DNA of 32,442 nucleotides, taken from the NCBI GenBank assembly GCA_017694935.1, contig JADIME010000042.1, positions 1 through 32,442 of the forward strand. The letters run 5' to 3'. The notes under the pieces are model-generated. The model did no database searches, was not told the origin of the DNA, and saw only the letters and a program-made list of their open reading frames with translations. Position 1 is the first letter of the stretch. Each line of letters starts with the position of its first letter. The stretch is from Candidatus Merdivivens pullistercoris. GTDB taxonomy: Bacteria > Bacteroidota > Bacteroidia > Bacteroidales > UBA932. The position numbers were made by a program, and so were the translations under genes. Shown one piece after another: positions 16,534-24,874 of the stretch.

Positions 16534-17583
16534 ATGGAAGAGAGCAAGCCACATTCAAAAGTTCCCGGGGCGGTAATACATATTGTCGTCTGGGCTGTTT
16601 TTTTCGCCATGCCGCTGTTCTTTATGTGGAACCGCAGCTGGGAAAGCATAGACTGGGGCAGGTTTTCAAGGCATTGCGTGAACCTTCTGGTACTGTGTTC
16701 CGCATTTTATCTGAATTATTTTGTCCTGATTCCGCGCTTGCTGTTCAAAGGCGGCAGACACAAGTTCGTGCTTGCGAATATCTGCTTGGCACTGGTGTTT
16801 TCAACGGCCATGATGGTATGGCAGATGCATTTTTTCGTTCCCGACGCTCCCGGTCCGCGGTTCAAGATCAATCCTGTCCTGTTTTCGTTTGTCAGGGATT
16901 TCGTATCCATTTTCATCATGATATGCCTTTCAGCCCTGGTAAAGATGAGCGTGAGGTGGCAAGAGGCTGAAAATGCGCGGCGCGAAGCGGAAAAAAGCAG
17001 GAGCGAGGCCGAGTTGAAGAACCTGCGCAACCAGCTGAACCCTCATTTTCTCCTTAATACATTGAATAACATATACGCCCTCATTTCCATCGATGCCGAC
17101 AAGGCTCAGGAAGCGGTGTCGGAGCTCAGCAAGCTGCTGAGGTATGTCCTGTACGATAACAACCAAAGAACCGTTCCGCTCGGCAAGGAAATGGATTTTA
17201 TCAAGGACTATATTTATCTTATGAAGATCAGGGTGTCCCCGAATGTTTCCGTCGAAACGGACATAAAGGTTTCACATGACAGCCGTACCCCTGTGGCTCC
17301 GCTGATTTTCATTTCGCTTATTGAAAATGCTTTCAAACATGGAATCTCACCGGTGGAAAAGAGCCGCATCAGGATATTTTTCGATGAAACGGACAGCAGC
17401 ATAGTCTGCGACATCAGGAACAGTTTCCACCCGAAGGCCGTGTCGGACAAGAGCGGCTCCGGCATAGGATTGGAACAGGTGGGGAAACGGCTCGAACTGC
17501 TGTATCCGGGGAAATATTCATGGGAAAAGGGGGTAATGCCTGACGGCAGGGAGTATTTTTCCCGTTTGGAATTGATGAAATAA
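16534..17583 (+). CDS. LytS-type sensor histidine kinase
   Basis: A 349-residue sensor kinase of the His_kinase (PF06580) family. Four membrane helices lie within residues 12-140, with almost no periplasmic domain. A short coiled-coil linker (EAENARREAEKSRSEAE) leads to the phosphoacceptor His171 in LRNQLNPHFLLNTLNN. The ATPase N-box is in FISLIENAFKHG and the G-box is GSGIGLEQVGKRL. The partner regulator starts 10 bp downstream. Lack of a sensor domain and linkage to an ABC exporter suggest the kinase reads membrane state or the transporter itself, as in other ABC-linked systems; this is inference. A GTG nine bases upstream overlaps the permease stop. Confidence 0.93.
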   Translation: MEESKPHSKVPGAVIHIVVWAVFFAMPLFFMWNRSWESIDWGRFSRHCVNLLVLCSAFYLNYFVLIPRLLFKGGRHKFVLANICLALVFSTAMMVWQMHFFVPDAPGPRFKINPVLFSFVRDFVSIFIMICLSALVKMSVRWQEAENARREAEKSRSEAELKNLRNQLNPHFLLNTLNNIYALISIDADKAQEAVSELSKLLRYVLYDNNQRTVPLGKEMDFIKDYIYLMKIRVSPNVSVETDIKVSHDSRTPVAPLIFISLIENAFKHGISPVEKSRIRIFFDETDSSIVCDIRNSFHPKAVSDKSGSGIGLEQVGKRLELLYPGKYSWEKGVMPDGREYFSRLELMK

Positions 17584-17593
17584 GGAGGTTGTC

Positions 17594-18346
17594 ATGGAAA
17601 ATCCCGTTTTGCGATGCGCTATAGTGGACGATGAACCGCTGGCCCTTTCACTCATGGTGTCGTATGTCAGAAAGACCCCGTTCCTCTCCTTGGCAGGAGC
17701 TTATTCTAGTGCCGTGGAGGCGTTGGGGGCTTTCAGGACGGTCCCTGTGGATCTGGTTTTTCTGGACATACAGATGCCTGAACTCGACGGTCTGGATTTT
17801 TCGAGGATGATAGACAAATCCGTCAAGATCGTTTTTACTACCGCGTTCGACCGGTATGCCATAGACGGTTACAAGGTGAATGCCGTCGATTATCTGCTCA
17901 AGCCTATTTCCTATAAGGATTTCCTTGAAGCTGCGGGACGGGTGCTGGAACGCATGGGAGAAAGCCGGGAGGCTGTGCCGGGCGCATTGTCTGTCGCACG
18001 CAATTCCTTTTTTGTGAAAAGCGAGTACAGGTATATCCAGATATATTTCGATGAGATACTTTATGTCGAGGGTCTGAAAGACTATGTCAAGATATATCTG
18101 TCCGGCACCAGGGAGCCGGTCTTGTCCCATATCAGTATGAAGGCTGTCGAGGCGCGGCTTCCGGCAAGCGAATTTATCCGTATACACCGTTCGTTCATTG
18201 TCCGCAAAGACAGGATAAGGTCGATAGAGAGGAGCGGTGTCGTTGTCTGTGACGCCAATGCTTCAATGGAAGGCCGCCGTATCCCTGTGGGCGAAAACTA
18301 CCGGGAACAGTTGCGCCGGTTCATGGAAGGAAGGATGTCCGAATAG
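17594..18346 (+). CDS. LytTR-family response regulator
   Basis: A 250-residue DNA-binding regulator. The receiver domain (about 7-120) has the acidic pocket DDE at 12-14, the phosphoacceptor Asp58 in FLDIQMPELDG and Lys103 in YLLKPIS. The LytTR DNA-binding domain spans about 143-247, with IQIYFDEILYVEGLKDYVKI and the end block FIRIHRSFIVRKDRI. It is encoded with its kinase and probably controls this operon; LytTR proteins bind direct repeats upstream of target promoters, but I could not find a clear repeat pair in the leader. It is the last gene of the six-gene unit. Confidence 0.95.
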   Translation: MENPVLRCAIVDDEPLALSLMVSYVRKTPFLSLAGAYSSAVEALGAFRTVPVDLVFLDIQMPELDGLDFSRMIDKSVKIVFTTAFDRYAIDGYKVNAVDYLLKPISYKDFLEAAGRVLERMGESREAVPGALSVARNSFFVKSEYRYIQIYFDEILYVEGLKDYVKIYLSGTREPVLSHISMKAVEARLPASEFIRIHRSFIVRKDRIRSIERSGVVVCDANASMEGRRIPVGENYREQLRRFMEGRMSE

Positions 18347-18388
18347 AAAAATTTTCAAACGGTTTTTTAAGTTGTGGAAAAATATTTT

Positions 18389-18396
18389 TATTTTTG
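18389..18396 (+). promoter_or_regulatory. Possible -7 box for the rib leader
   Basis: TATTTTTG matches TAnnTTTG. At 20 bp upstream there is only TTTT, not TTTG. Transcription from here would give a leader of about 200 nt before the riboswitch. Confidence 0.3.
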
Positions 18397-18406
18397 CCGG
18401 AAATAT

Positions 18407-18426
18407 AAGAAGCTGTTTGAAATTTT
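18407..18426 (+). repeat. Dispersed AAGAAGCTGTTT motif, fullest copy
   Basis: AAGAAGCTGTTTGAAATTTT is the longest copy of the intergenic motif and is used here as the reference for the others. Confidence 0.5.
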
Positions 18427-18551
18427 TTCAAAAGTTCTTTGCGGCATCATTCCGGCATGTTTCCGCCGTTTTTATCGTAAAATAGCGCTGCTATTCTCCT
18501 CAAAAAACGACAAAAACCTGCGCGGAAACCTGTCTCAAATGTTCTAAGAAA

Positions 18552-18588
18552 AAATTTTAAACAGCTTCTAAGAAGCTGTTTGAAATTT
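18552..18588. repeat. Head-to-head pair of the dispersed motif (18-bp palindrome)
   Basis: Two copies in opposite directions, 18552-18569 and 18571-18588, pair over 18 bp with one G-T pair and a single unpaired A at the centre. The structure ends 17 nt before the riboswitch. As RNA it would fold into a tight hairpin and might end transcription from upstream. Confidence 0.5.
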
Positions 18589-18605
18589 CAGACAGTTTCC
18601 AAGTA

Positions 18606-18724
18606 TCTCTCAGGGCAGGGTGAAATTCCCTACCGGCGGTGAAAGTCCGCGACTCCCTGCGGCATGCAAGGGACTGAACCGGTGGAATTCCGGTACCGAC
18701 GGTCAAAGTCCGGATGGAAGACGG
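18606..18724 (+). promoter_or_regulatory. FMN riboswitch (RFN element)
   Basis: The sequence carries the conserved RFN blocks in order: AGGGCAGGGTGAAATTCCC, TACCGGCGGTGAAAGTCCGC, then after a variable stem GAACCGGTGGAATTCCGGT, ACCGACGGTCAAAGTCCGGA and TGGAAGACGG. These are the joining segments that bind flavin mononucleotide. High FMN is expected to shut off the downstream rib genes. A terminator stem follows 43 nt later, so control is probably at the level of transcription termination. Confidence 0.97.
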
Positions 18725-18766
18725 GATGCTGCGGCCGGATGGCAGTATGTTTTTGTCGGATATATA

Positions 18767-18797
18767 GCTCTGGGTGTTGGCGCCCGGGGCTTTTTTT
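18767..18797 (+). terminator. Riboswitch-controlled intrinsic terminator
   Basis: GCTCTGGGTG pairs with CGCCCGGGGC over ten pairs (three G-U) around a TTGG loop and is followed directly by seven T. It lies between the FMN riboswitch and ribD, the standard layout for an OFF switch. Confidence 0.85.
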
Positions 18798-18815
18798 ATA
18801 GGAGAGCGCCACAGA

Positions 18816-20021
18816 ATGGCAGGCTGCCGTAAAAATGATATGAGGATGGACGGAAAGGACAGGCAATATATGATGATGGCGATGGACGAGGCTGAAAAAG
18901 GTGTCGGCTTTGTCAGTCCCAATCCCATGGTAGGGGCCGTGATAGTCAAGGACGGCAGGGTCATAGGGAAAGGGTACCATAAGAAATACGGAGGGCTCCA
19001 TGCGGAGAGGGAGGCACTGGCGGACTGTAAGGCAAGAGGGGAGTCTCCGGCCGGGGCTGCCATGTACGTGACACTTGAGCCTTGTTGCCATTACGGCAAG
19101 CAGCCGCCTTGTACGGACGCGATCGTAGAGGCCGGAATCACACGGGTAGTGGCCGGAATGGGAGATCCGAATCCCCTTGTATGCGGCAAAGGGCTGAAGA
19201 TACTTGAAGAAGCTGGCATCGAAACCGAATGCGGCCTGTGCGAGCCGGAACTTAAAGAACAGAACAGGGTTTTTCTGAAATACATTACGACAGGCCGCCC
19301 GTGGGTGGCTCTGAAATATGCGATGACAGCGGACGGGAGGATAGCGACAGTGTCGGGGGACTCCAAATGGATTTCATGCGGGCAGTCGAGGGAGTATGTC
19401 CATTTGCTGAGGCACCGTTATACCGGGATTGTAGCCGGGATAGGTACCGTGCTGAGTGACGATCCGATGCTGAATTGCAGGATAACGTTTCCGGAGGAAG
19501 GCAAATCGCCTGTGAGGATCATACTTGACTCAAGGGCGTCGATGCCGGTGGACAGCAATATAGTACGTACCGCGGGACAGTACAGGACAATCCTCGTGCA
19601 TACATCCAAGGCGGGCACCGCATCTCTCGGAATGCTCCGTGGCCTTGGTGTGGAAACACTGCTTTGCGCCGAAGATGCGAAAGGCCGTCCGGATGTGGCT
19701 GTTTTATGTGACACGTTGGGCCGGATGGGGATAGATTCCGTATTGGTCGAGGGAGGGGCGGAAACGGCCTGGAGTTTCATAAACGCCGGCCTTGTGGACG
19801 AATATTATGTTTTCATGGCTCCCAAGATAGTAGGAGGCGGTGCGGGAGTTTCCGGCTGCGCGGTTGCCAAAGGCCCTGTGGGGGGAGAAGGCGTGTGGTC
19901 GATGGGGCAGGCTGTTCCGATGGCGTTCGCCGATGTGTGGATTTCAGGCGGCGACGTGGCCGTCCATGCATACAGGGACGAGTATTTTAAATCATTAGGA
20001 AGGAATATTTCAATCAAATAG
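18816..20021 (+). CDS. ribD: Bifunctional pyrimidine deaminase/reductase RibD
   Basis: RibD deaminates and then reduces the pyrimidine product of GTP cyclohydrolase II, the second and third steps of riboflavin synthesis. The deaminase domain has the zinc site HAE at 62-64 and EPCCHYGKQPPC with Cys90 and Cys99. The reductase domain starts near 168 with RPWVALKYAMTADGRIA and includes GIGTVLSDDPML and VEGGAETAWSF. The 401-residue length is usual with a short N-terminal extension. The terminator ends at 18797, which excludes the upstream in-frame start; GGAG at 18801 precedes the chosen ATG, with 18840 as an alternative. It is first in the rib operon, five bp before ribE. Confidence 0.96.
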   Translation: MAGCRKNDMRMDGKDRQYMMMAMDEAEKGVGFVSPNPMVGAVIVKDGRVIGKGYHKKYGGLHAEREALADCKARGESPAGAAMYVTLEPCCHYGKQPPCTDAIVEAGITRVVAGMGDPNPLVCGKGLKILEEAGIETECGLCEPELKEQNRVFLKYITTGRPWVALKYAMTADGRIATVSGDSKWISCGQSREYVHLLRHRYTGIVAGIGTVLSDDPMLNCRITFPEEGKSPVRIILDSRASMPVDSNIVRTAGQYRTILVHTSKAGTASLGMLRGLGVETLLCAEDAKGRPDVAVLCDTLGRMGIDSVLVEGGAETAWSFINAGLVDEYYVFMAPKIVGGGAGVSGCAVAKGPVGGEGVWSMGQAVPMAFADVWISGGDVAVHAYRDEYFKSLGRNISIK

Positions 20022-20026
20022 AAGAT

Positions 20027-20740
20027 ATGTTTACGGGAATAGTCGAAGAAATAGGCAAGGTGCTGTCAGTCAGGCATGGAGCGCATAGCGAGGTGCTTGA
20101 GATATCGGCGGGCAAGGTGCTCGAAGGCACTAAAACCGGCGACAGCATAGCGGTGAACGGCGTATGTCTTACTGTAACGGCTCTCGGAAGTTCCGCGTTT
20201 TCGGCGGATGTAATGCCCCAGACCCTTAGGAGAAGCGCGTTACAGACGCTCCGTCCCGGCTCGGAAGTCAATCTCGAAAGGGCGATGGCTTCAGGGGGAC
20301 GTTTCGGCGGGCATATAGTTTCCGGGCATACGGACGCTTGCGGCAGGGTCGTTTCACTTATGCCTGAAGACAATGCCGTCGTGGCAAGGATAACCGTCCC
20401 CGGCGATATTATGAAATACATAGCCGAAAAAGGCTCCGTAACATTGAACGGGGCGAGCCTTACCGTATCCGGGTTATATCCGGACGGTTTTTCAGTATCA
20501 TTGATACCACATACAAGGAAGTCTACCACTCTCGGCTCTTTGAAGGCGGGAGATCCTGTAAATGTAGAAGTGGACATGCTTGCCCGTTATATTGAAAGGT
20601 TGCTCGTTTTTGGAAGAGCGACGGCGGTTCCGGGACAGGAATCCGGGAGCGTCATGGACGGTTTGAGGGGCAAGGCCGGTTATGGCGGACCGGACGGCGG
20701 CGGGATTACGGAAGAATTTTTAAGGAAAAACGGATTTTAA
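20027..20740 (+). CDS. ribE: Riboflavin synthase, alpha subunit
   Basis: This enzyme makes riboflavin by dismutating two molecules of 6,7-dimethyl-8-ribityllumazine. The start [12 protein letters not shown] is the family signature. Two lumazine-binding barrels lie at about 1-97 and 98-195, with the conserved [12 protein letters not shown] at about 90-101 and the second-barrel [10 protein letters not shown]. It has 237 residues, roughly 35 more than the minimal enzyme; the extra tail is rich in glycine and ends [10 protein letters not shown]. It sits between ribD and ribBA. Some databases call this gene ribC. Confidence 0.96.
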   Translation: MFTGIVEEIGKVLSVRHGAHSEVLEISAGKVLEGTKTGDSIAVNGVCLTVTALGSSAFSADVMPQTLRRSALQTLRPGSEVNLERAMASGGRFGGHIVSGHTDACGRVVSLMPEDNAVVARITVPGDIMKYIAEKGSVTLNGASLTVSGLYPDGFSVSLIPHTRKSTTLGSLKAGDPVNVEVDMLARYIERLLVFGRATAVPGQESGSVMDGLRGKAGYGGPDGGGITEEFLRKNGF

Positions 20741-20767
20741 GAACAAGAAAATTTAAAATTATAAAAA

Positions 20768-22012
20768 ATGGATTTCAGACAATATTTCAGTACGATAGAC
20801 GAGGCTGTGGAGGATTTGCGCAGCGGAAAGATGATCATAGCGGTGGATGATCCCGACAGGGAAAACGAGGGGGACCTGATCTGTGCCGCAAGGTACGCCA
20901 CTACGGAAAACGTGAATTTCATGGCTTCTTACGGAAAAGGGCTTATATGCATGCCCATGAGCGCGGAAATGACGCACAGGCTCGATCTGAAACAGATGGT
21001 CGCGGAAAATACCGACAACCACTCGACCGCCTTTACGGTTTCTATCGACCATGTGTCCACTACTACCGGCATTTCTGCCGTGGAGCGTTCCGTGACGGCC
21101 ATGAAGTGTGTCGATCCGGATACCAAGCCCTACGATTTCCGCAGGCCGGGACACATGTTCCCGCTCGAAGCCAGAAAAGGCGGGGTGCTTGTCAGGACGG
21201 GTCATACCGAAGCAACTGTGGATCTGATGAGGATAGCCGGCCTTGAAGAGTGCGGGCTGTGTTGCGAAATCATGCGCGAGGACGGTACCATGATGCGCAC
21301 ACCGGAACTTATCGAGTTTGCGAAGAAACACGGTATCAGGATGATAACCATTGCCGACCTTATCAAGTACCGCCGTCGCAGCGAAATCTTGGTGGAATGT
21401 GTGGCCGAGGCCGACATGCCTACCAAGTACGGCAATTTCAAGTCATACGGTTACGTCAGCAAGATTACAGGCGAGCATCACATAGCTCTTGTCAAAGGGG
21501 ATGTGGCTACTGACGAGCCAGTGCTTTGCCGTGTCCATTCGGAATGTCTTACGGGGGACGCTTTCGGCTCGTTGCGTTGCGATTGCGGGGACCAGCTTGC
21601 CGAAGCGATGCGCCGTATAGAAAAGGCAGGCCGGGGCGTGCTGCTTTACATGCGTCAGGAAGGACGTGGCATAGGCCTGATAAACAAACTGAAAGCATAC
21701 CATCTTCAGGACGGTGGCATGGATACCGTGGAAGCCAACATAGCGCTCGGCTTCAAGGCCGACCAGCGCGAATACGGAACAGGGGCGTCCATTCTTGCCC
21801 ACCTCGGGGTTAAAAAACTGATCCTGATGACCAACAATCCGGCAAAGATTACAGGGCTCGAAGGCTACGGAATAGAGATTGTAAGGCGCGAACCTATCGA
21901 AATCGCTTCCAACGGCAAGGATGAACGTTACCTGTATACCAAGTATAAGAAAATGGGGCATCTGCTCCATGTACGTGAATTGAACGAAATAAACGGCGGG
22001 AAGGAAGAATAG
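20768..22012 (+). CDS. ribBA: Bifunctional DHBP synthase / GTP cyclohydrolase II
   Basis: RibBA supplies both branches of the pathway: the four-carbon unit from ribulose 5-phosphate and the opened pyrimidine from GTP. The N-terminal DHBP synthase (about 1-205) has [15 protein letters not shown], the acidic metal site, and [10 protein letters not shown]. The C-terminal GTP cyclohydrolase II (about 210-405) has the zinc-binding [20 protein letters not shown] and RQEGRGIGL. The two parts are fused without a long linker, and all active-site blocks are present. It is the third gene of the rib operon. Confidence 0.97.
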   Translation: MDFRQYFSTIDEAVEDLRSGKMIIAVDDPDRENEGDLICAARYATTENVNFMASYGKGLICMPMSAEMTHRLDLKQMVAENTDNHSTAFTVSIDHVSTTTGISAVERSVTAMKCVDPDTKPYDFRRPGHMFPLEARKGGVLVRTGHTEATVDLMRIAGLEECGLCCEIMREDGTMMRTPELIEFAKKHGIRMITIADLIKYRRRSEILVECVAEADMPTKYGNFKSYGYVSKITGEHHIALVKGDVATDEPVLCRVHSECLTGDAFGSLRCDCGDQLAEAMRRIEKAGRGVLLYMRQEGRGIGLINKLKAYHLQDGGMDTVEANIALGFKADQREYGTGASILAHLGVKKLILMTNNPAKITGLEGYGIEIVRREPIEIASNGKDERYLYTKYKKMGHLLHVRELNEINGGKEE

Positions 22013-22063
22013 CCTTTTCACACGATAGGAACAATATGAAAATACAATAAAATCACACTGAAT

Positions 22064-22528
22064 ATGAAGATTATAGAAGGAAAATTGACGGCTTCGGGCC
22101 ACAGGGTGGGCATCGTGGCATCACGTTTCAATGAATTTATCACGTCGAAGCTCATCTCCGGGGCGGAGGACGCTTTTCTCAGGCATGGCGGGAATCCGGA
22201 CGACCTTGAGCTTGCATGGGTGCCGGGTGCTTTTGAAATCCCGTCAGTGGCGAAAAAAATGGCGCAAAGCGGCAGGTATGATGCAATCGTATGTCTTGGA
22301 GCCGTGATACGCGGGGCCACGCCGCATTTCGACATGGTGGCCAATGAAGTGTCCAAAGGCATAGCACAGGTGGCTTTGGAATGCGGCATGCCTGTGCTTT
22401 TCGGAGTGCTTACGACCGATTCTATCGAGCAGGCCATAGAGCGGGCCGGGACAAAGGCAGGGAACAAAGGCTCGGATGCCATGGTGTCGGCCATCGAGAT
22501 GGTAAATCTCATGGCTCAGATGCGGTGA
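22064..22528 (+). CDS. ribH: 6,7-dimethyl-8-ribityllumazine synthase
   Basis: Lumazine synthase joins the RibD-derived pyrimidine with the four-carbon unit; it assembles into a 60-mer shell or pentamers. The 154 residues include [18 protein letters not shown], the substrate pocket WVPGAFEIP at about 46-54, [19 protein letters not shown] with the catalytic His, and [20 protein letters not shown]. It is the last gene of the rib operon, 51 bp after ribBA. Downstream GTGTGCG and CGCGCAC can pair, without a T-run. Confidence 0.97.
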   Translation: MKIIEGKLTASGHRVGIVASRFNEFITSKLISGAEDAFLRHGGNPDDLELAWVPGAFEIPSVAKKMAQSGRYDAIVCLGAVIRGATPHFDMVANEVSKGIAQVALECGMPVLFGVLTTDSIEQAIERAGTKAGNKGSDAMVSAIEMVNLMAQMR

Positions 22529-22614
22529 GTGTGCGTATGCCAAGTCACGCGCACGCTGACCGGCCTTGCAGGGCATTCTGAGAGGGGTGGGCGTGCTTGT
22601 GAGGATATTTTCAT

Positions 22615-22622
22615 TATATTTG
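22615..22622 (+). promoter_or_regulatory. -7 box upstream of the polyene-type operon
   Basis: TATATTTG matches TAnnTTTG, 22 bp before the first ATG of the cluster. No TTTG lies 19-21 bp upstream, so the promoter may be weak or need an activator. Confidence 0.4.
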
Positions 22623-22644
22623 CAATTTGTTGGAGAACTGATTT

Positions 22645-22887
22645 ATGGAAAAAGAAGATATACGTAAGACTGTGTGCCGGTTCCTTGTGGATGAAATAGA
22701 GCTGGACGAAGAAAAACTGACAGACGGGGCGAGGCTGAAAGAAGACCTCGGCATAGACTCGCTTGATTTCGTGGATATTGTTGTGATCTGCGAAAGGGAA
22801 TTCGGTTTTAAGATAAAGCCCGAGGAGATGAAAAATGTCAGGACCTTAGGGCAGTTTTATGATTATATCGGGGAGAAACTCGGATGA
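22645..22887 (+). CDS. Acyl carrier protein (first of cluster)
   Basis: An 80-residue acyl carrier protein that holds the growing acyl chain on a phosphopantetheine arm. The attachment site is Ser39 in LGIDSLDFVDI; the protein is acidic and has the four-helix ACP pattern. It differs clearly from the second ACP at 27233, so each may serve a different step, such as starter loading or transfer by the acyltransferase. It is the first gene of the operon and overlaps the next gene by four bases (ATGA), implying coupled translation. Confidence 0.93.
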   Translation: MEKEDIRKTVCRFLVDEIELDEEKLTDGARLKEDLGIDSLDFVDIVVICEREFGFKIKPEEMKNVRTLGQFYDYIGEKLG

Positions 22888-23789
22888 ACGCCTCTGATAC
22901 CCAATGGCAGGGACAGACAGCAGGAGGAAGTTTCGGAATAAGGGCGGTAACGTTCATGGTGAAAAATTTCGGGGCTTCCTTTGTGTATTTTTTCATGGCT
23001 TTCGCGATACCGTTCTATGTTTTTTCCAAAAACGGGGGTCGCAAGGCCGTCTTCGGCTTTTACCGTAGAAGAATGGGCTTCGGCTTTTGGAAGTCCGTAC
23101 GCTTCATGTGGGGATGCTATTTCAATTTCGGAAAAGTCGTGGTGGACAAGTTCGCGTTTTACGGAGGTGCCACGAAAAGGTACGGTATTGAAATGGACGC
23201 TTCCGCACTGGCTGTCCAGAAGGAGATACACTCGAATGAATGCGGTTCGATCATAGTCAGCGCCCATGTGGGCAATCTCGAAGCGTTGGGTACGTTGTTC
23301 TCTCAGCACGACAAGGAATGCTATTGTATGGTTTATGGCGGGGAGCATGAGGAAATCCTGAAAAAACGCTCCGAAGCGTTGAAGGCTAACCATGTGCATT
23401 TGGTGCCGGTAGGGGAGGACGCGGACTATATTTTCGAAATCAACAATGCCCTCGACGAAGGCGGGGTGATACTCATGATGGCCGACAGGATGACTGAAGG
23501 CTCAAGGGGTGTATGGTGCAGCGTTTTCGGGAAGGAAACCTCTATCCCGGCGGGCGCATTCGCGCTGTCTGTTAAAATGGACAATCCCATTTACACCGCT
23601 TTTGTGATGCGTACGGGGCATTGCAAGTACAAGGTATATTGGGACAAGATAGACCTGCATGATGCCGGTGACAGCGACAAAGACAGGATAGTGGCGAGGG
23701 CTGAAGTGTTTTGCAGGCGTTTGGAAGACATAGTGCGGAAATATCCTATGCAATGGTTCAATTTTTATGATTTTTGGAGGGAGGGCTGA
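22884..23789 (+). CDS. LpxL/HtrB-like acyltransferase
   Basis: The 301 residues resemble the lysophospholipid/lipid A late acyltransferases. One hydrophobic stretch at about 28-48 may anchor it in the inner membrane. The catalytic motif H-x4-E is His128 to Glu133 in SAHVGNLEALG. A second block, ADRMTEGSRGVWCSVFG, fits the region used for acceptor binding. In aryl-polyene and flexirubin clusters such an enzyme is thought to put the finished acyl chain onto a lipid carrier. It is placed between an ACP, the likely donor, and a methyltransferase. Activity on lipid A itself cannot be excluded but is less likely from context. Confidence 0.88.
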   Translation: MNASDTQWQGQTAGGSFGIRAVTFMVKNFGASFVYFFMAFAIPFYVFSKNGGRKAVFGFYRRRMGFGFWKSVRFMWGCYFNFGKVVVDKFAFYGGATKRYGIEMDASALAVQKEIHSNECGSIIVSAHVGNLEALGTLFSQHDKECYCMVYGGEHEEILKKRSEALKANHVHLVPVGEDADYIFEINNALDEGGVILMMADRMTEGSRGVWCSVFGKETSIPAGAFALSVKMDNPIYTAFVMRTGHCKYKVYWDKIDLHDAGDSDKDRIVARAEVFCRRLEDIVRKYPMQWFNFYDFWREG

Positions 23790-23794
23790 TTATC

Positions 23795-24874
23795 ATGGAC
23801 ATGGAAAAACATTTTTCCGAAGACACGTCGGGCGCATACGAGGCGCAGCGTACCGCGCATTGGATAAGCCAGGGGCCGGTAATCTTTCAGGTCGCGCGCT
23901 TCATGATCAGCAGCGGCCTGCTCGAAGCCGTTTCGGAAGCCGGCGGGGACGGGCTGTCCGTAAAGGAAGCGGCGGAATCCTGCAATCTTCCGGAATACGG
24001 TGTAAAGGTGCTTTTCGAATCGTCATTGACGATGGGTGTCCTTTATTGCAGGGACGGACGTTTTTTCTGTTCCAAGACAGGATGGTTCTTGCTGAATGAC
24101 GAGATGGTGAGGGTGGACATGGATTTCAACCATGATGTGAATTACATAGGCATGTTCAGGCTTGAAGATTCCATCCGCGAGGGCAGGCCTGCCGGTCTGG
24201 AGCATTTCGGAGACTGGAAGACGATCTACGAGGCGTTGCCGCACTTGCCGGAGGAAGTGAAAAAAAGCTGGTTCGCATTCGACCATTATTATAGCGACAA
24301 TTCGTTTCCGGAAGCTTTGGAGATACTGTTCAGGGACGGAGGCGCGAATGTCCTCGATGTGGGAGGGAATACGGGGCGTTTTGCCATGGAAGCGGTGGCG
24401 TACAGCCCGGAGGCGCATGTCACCATAATGGATTTGCCCGGACAGATCGCAATGATGCGCGAGGCTGTGAAGGGCAGGGAAGGCAGCGGCAGGATACATG
24501 CATGGCCAGCCGATGTGCTCGATCCCGAAATGCAGTTTCCGGAAGGCTTCGACAAGATATGGATGAGCCAGTTCCTTGACTGCTTCAGTGAAGAGGAGGT
24601 AGTGTCCATACTTTCAAGGGCGGCGGCTTCGATGTCCCCGGACACCAGGCTGTATATCATGGAGAGTTTCTGGGACAGGCAGCCGTACGATACGGCGGCT
24701 TTCGCATTGACTGCCATATCATTGTATTTTACAGTGATGGCAAACGGGAACAGCAAGATGTACAAGTGCGCCGACATGATTTCCTGCGTGGAGCGTGCAG
24801 GACTGAAAGTGGAACAGCAGATAGACAACATTGGAAAATGCCATACGATACTGATATGCTCGAAGGTAAAATGA
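23795..24874 (+). CDS. SAM-dependent O-methyltransferase-like protein
   Basis: A 359-residue methyltransferase with an N-terminal winged-helix dimerisation domain (QVARFMISSGLLEAV and GLSVKEAAESCNLPEYGVKVL) and a Rossmann core. The SAM site is NVLDVGGNTGRF near 184-195, with the acidic residue of IMDLPGQ after the next strand. This matches the small-molecule O-methyltransferase family (PF00891 type). Flexirubin-type clusters of Bacteroidetes carry a similar gene, and aryl-polyene heads are often O-methylated, so a hydroxyl on the head group is the likely target; that is inference. GGAGGGAGGG precedes the start. Its stop overlaps the next start as ATGA. Confidence 0.85.
   Translation: MDMEKHFSEDTSGAYEAQRTAHWISQGPVIFQVARFMISSGLLEAVSEAGGDGLSVKEAAESCNLPEYGVKVLFESSLTMGVLYCRDGRFFCSKTGWFLLNDEMVRVDMDFNHDVNYIGMFRLEDSIREGRPAGLEHFGDWKTIYEALPHLPEEVKKSWFAFDHYYSDNSFPEALEILFRDGGANVLDVGGNTGRFAMEAVAYSPEAHVTIMDLPGQIAMMREAVKGREGSGRIHAWPADVLDPEMQFPEGFDKIWMSQFLDCFSEEEVVSILSRAAASMSPDTRLYIMESFWDRQPYDTAAFALTAISLYFTVMANGNSKMYKCADMISCVERAGLKVEQQIDNIGKCHTILICSKVK

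Larger units (their letters stand above)
18347..18815. other. Long leader region of the rib operon
   Basis: No protein gene lies here. It holds a possible -7 box at 18389-18396, a copy of the dispersed motif at 18407-18426, an 18-bp palindrome made of two copies at 18552-18588, the FMN riboswitch, and its terminator. The part 18430-18550 shows nothing clear. Confidence 0.7.

Noticed and set aside
18774..18815. Earlier in-frame start of ribD
   Set aside because: It lies within the riboswitch terminator stem and T-run, so translation from there is very unlikely.
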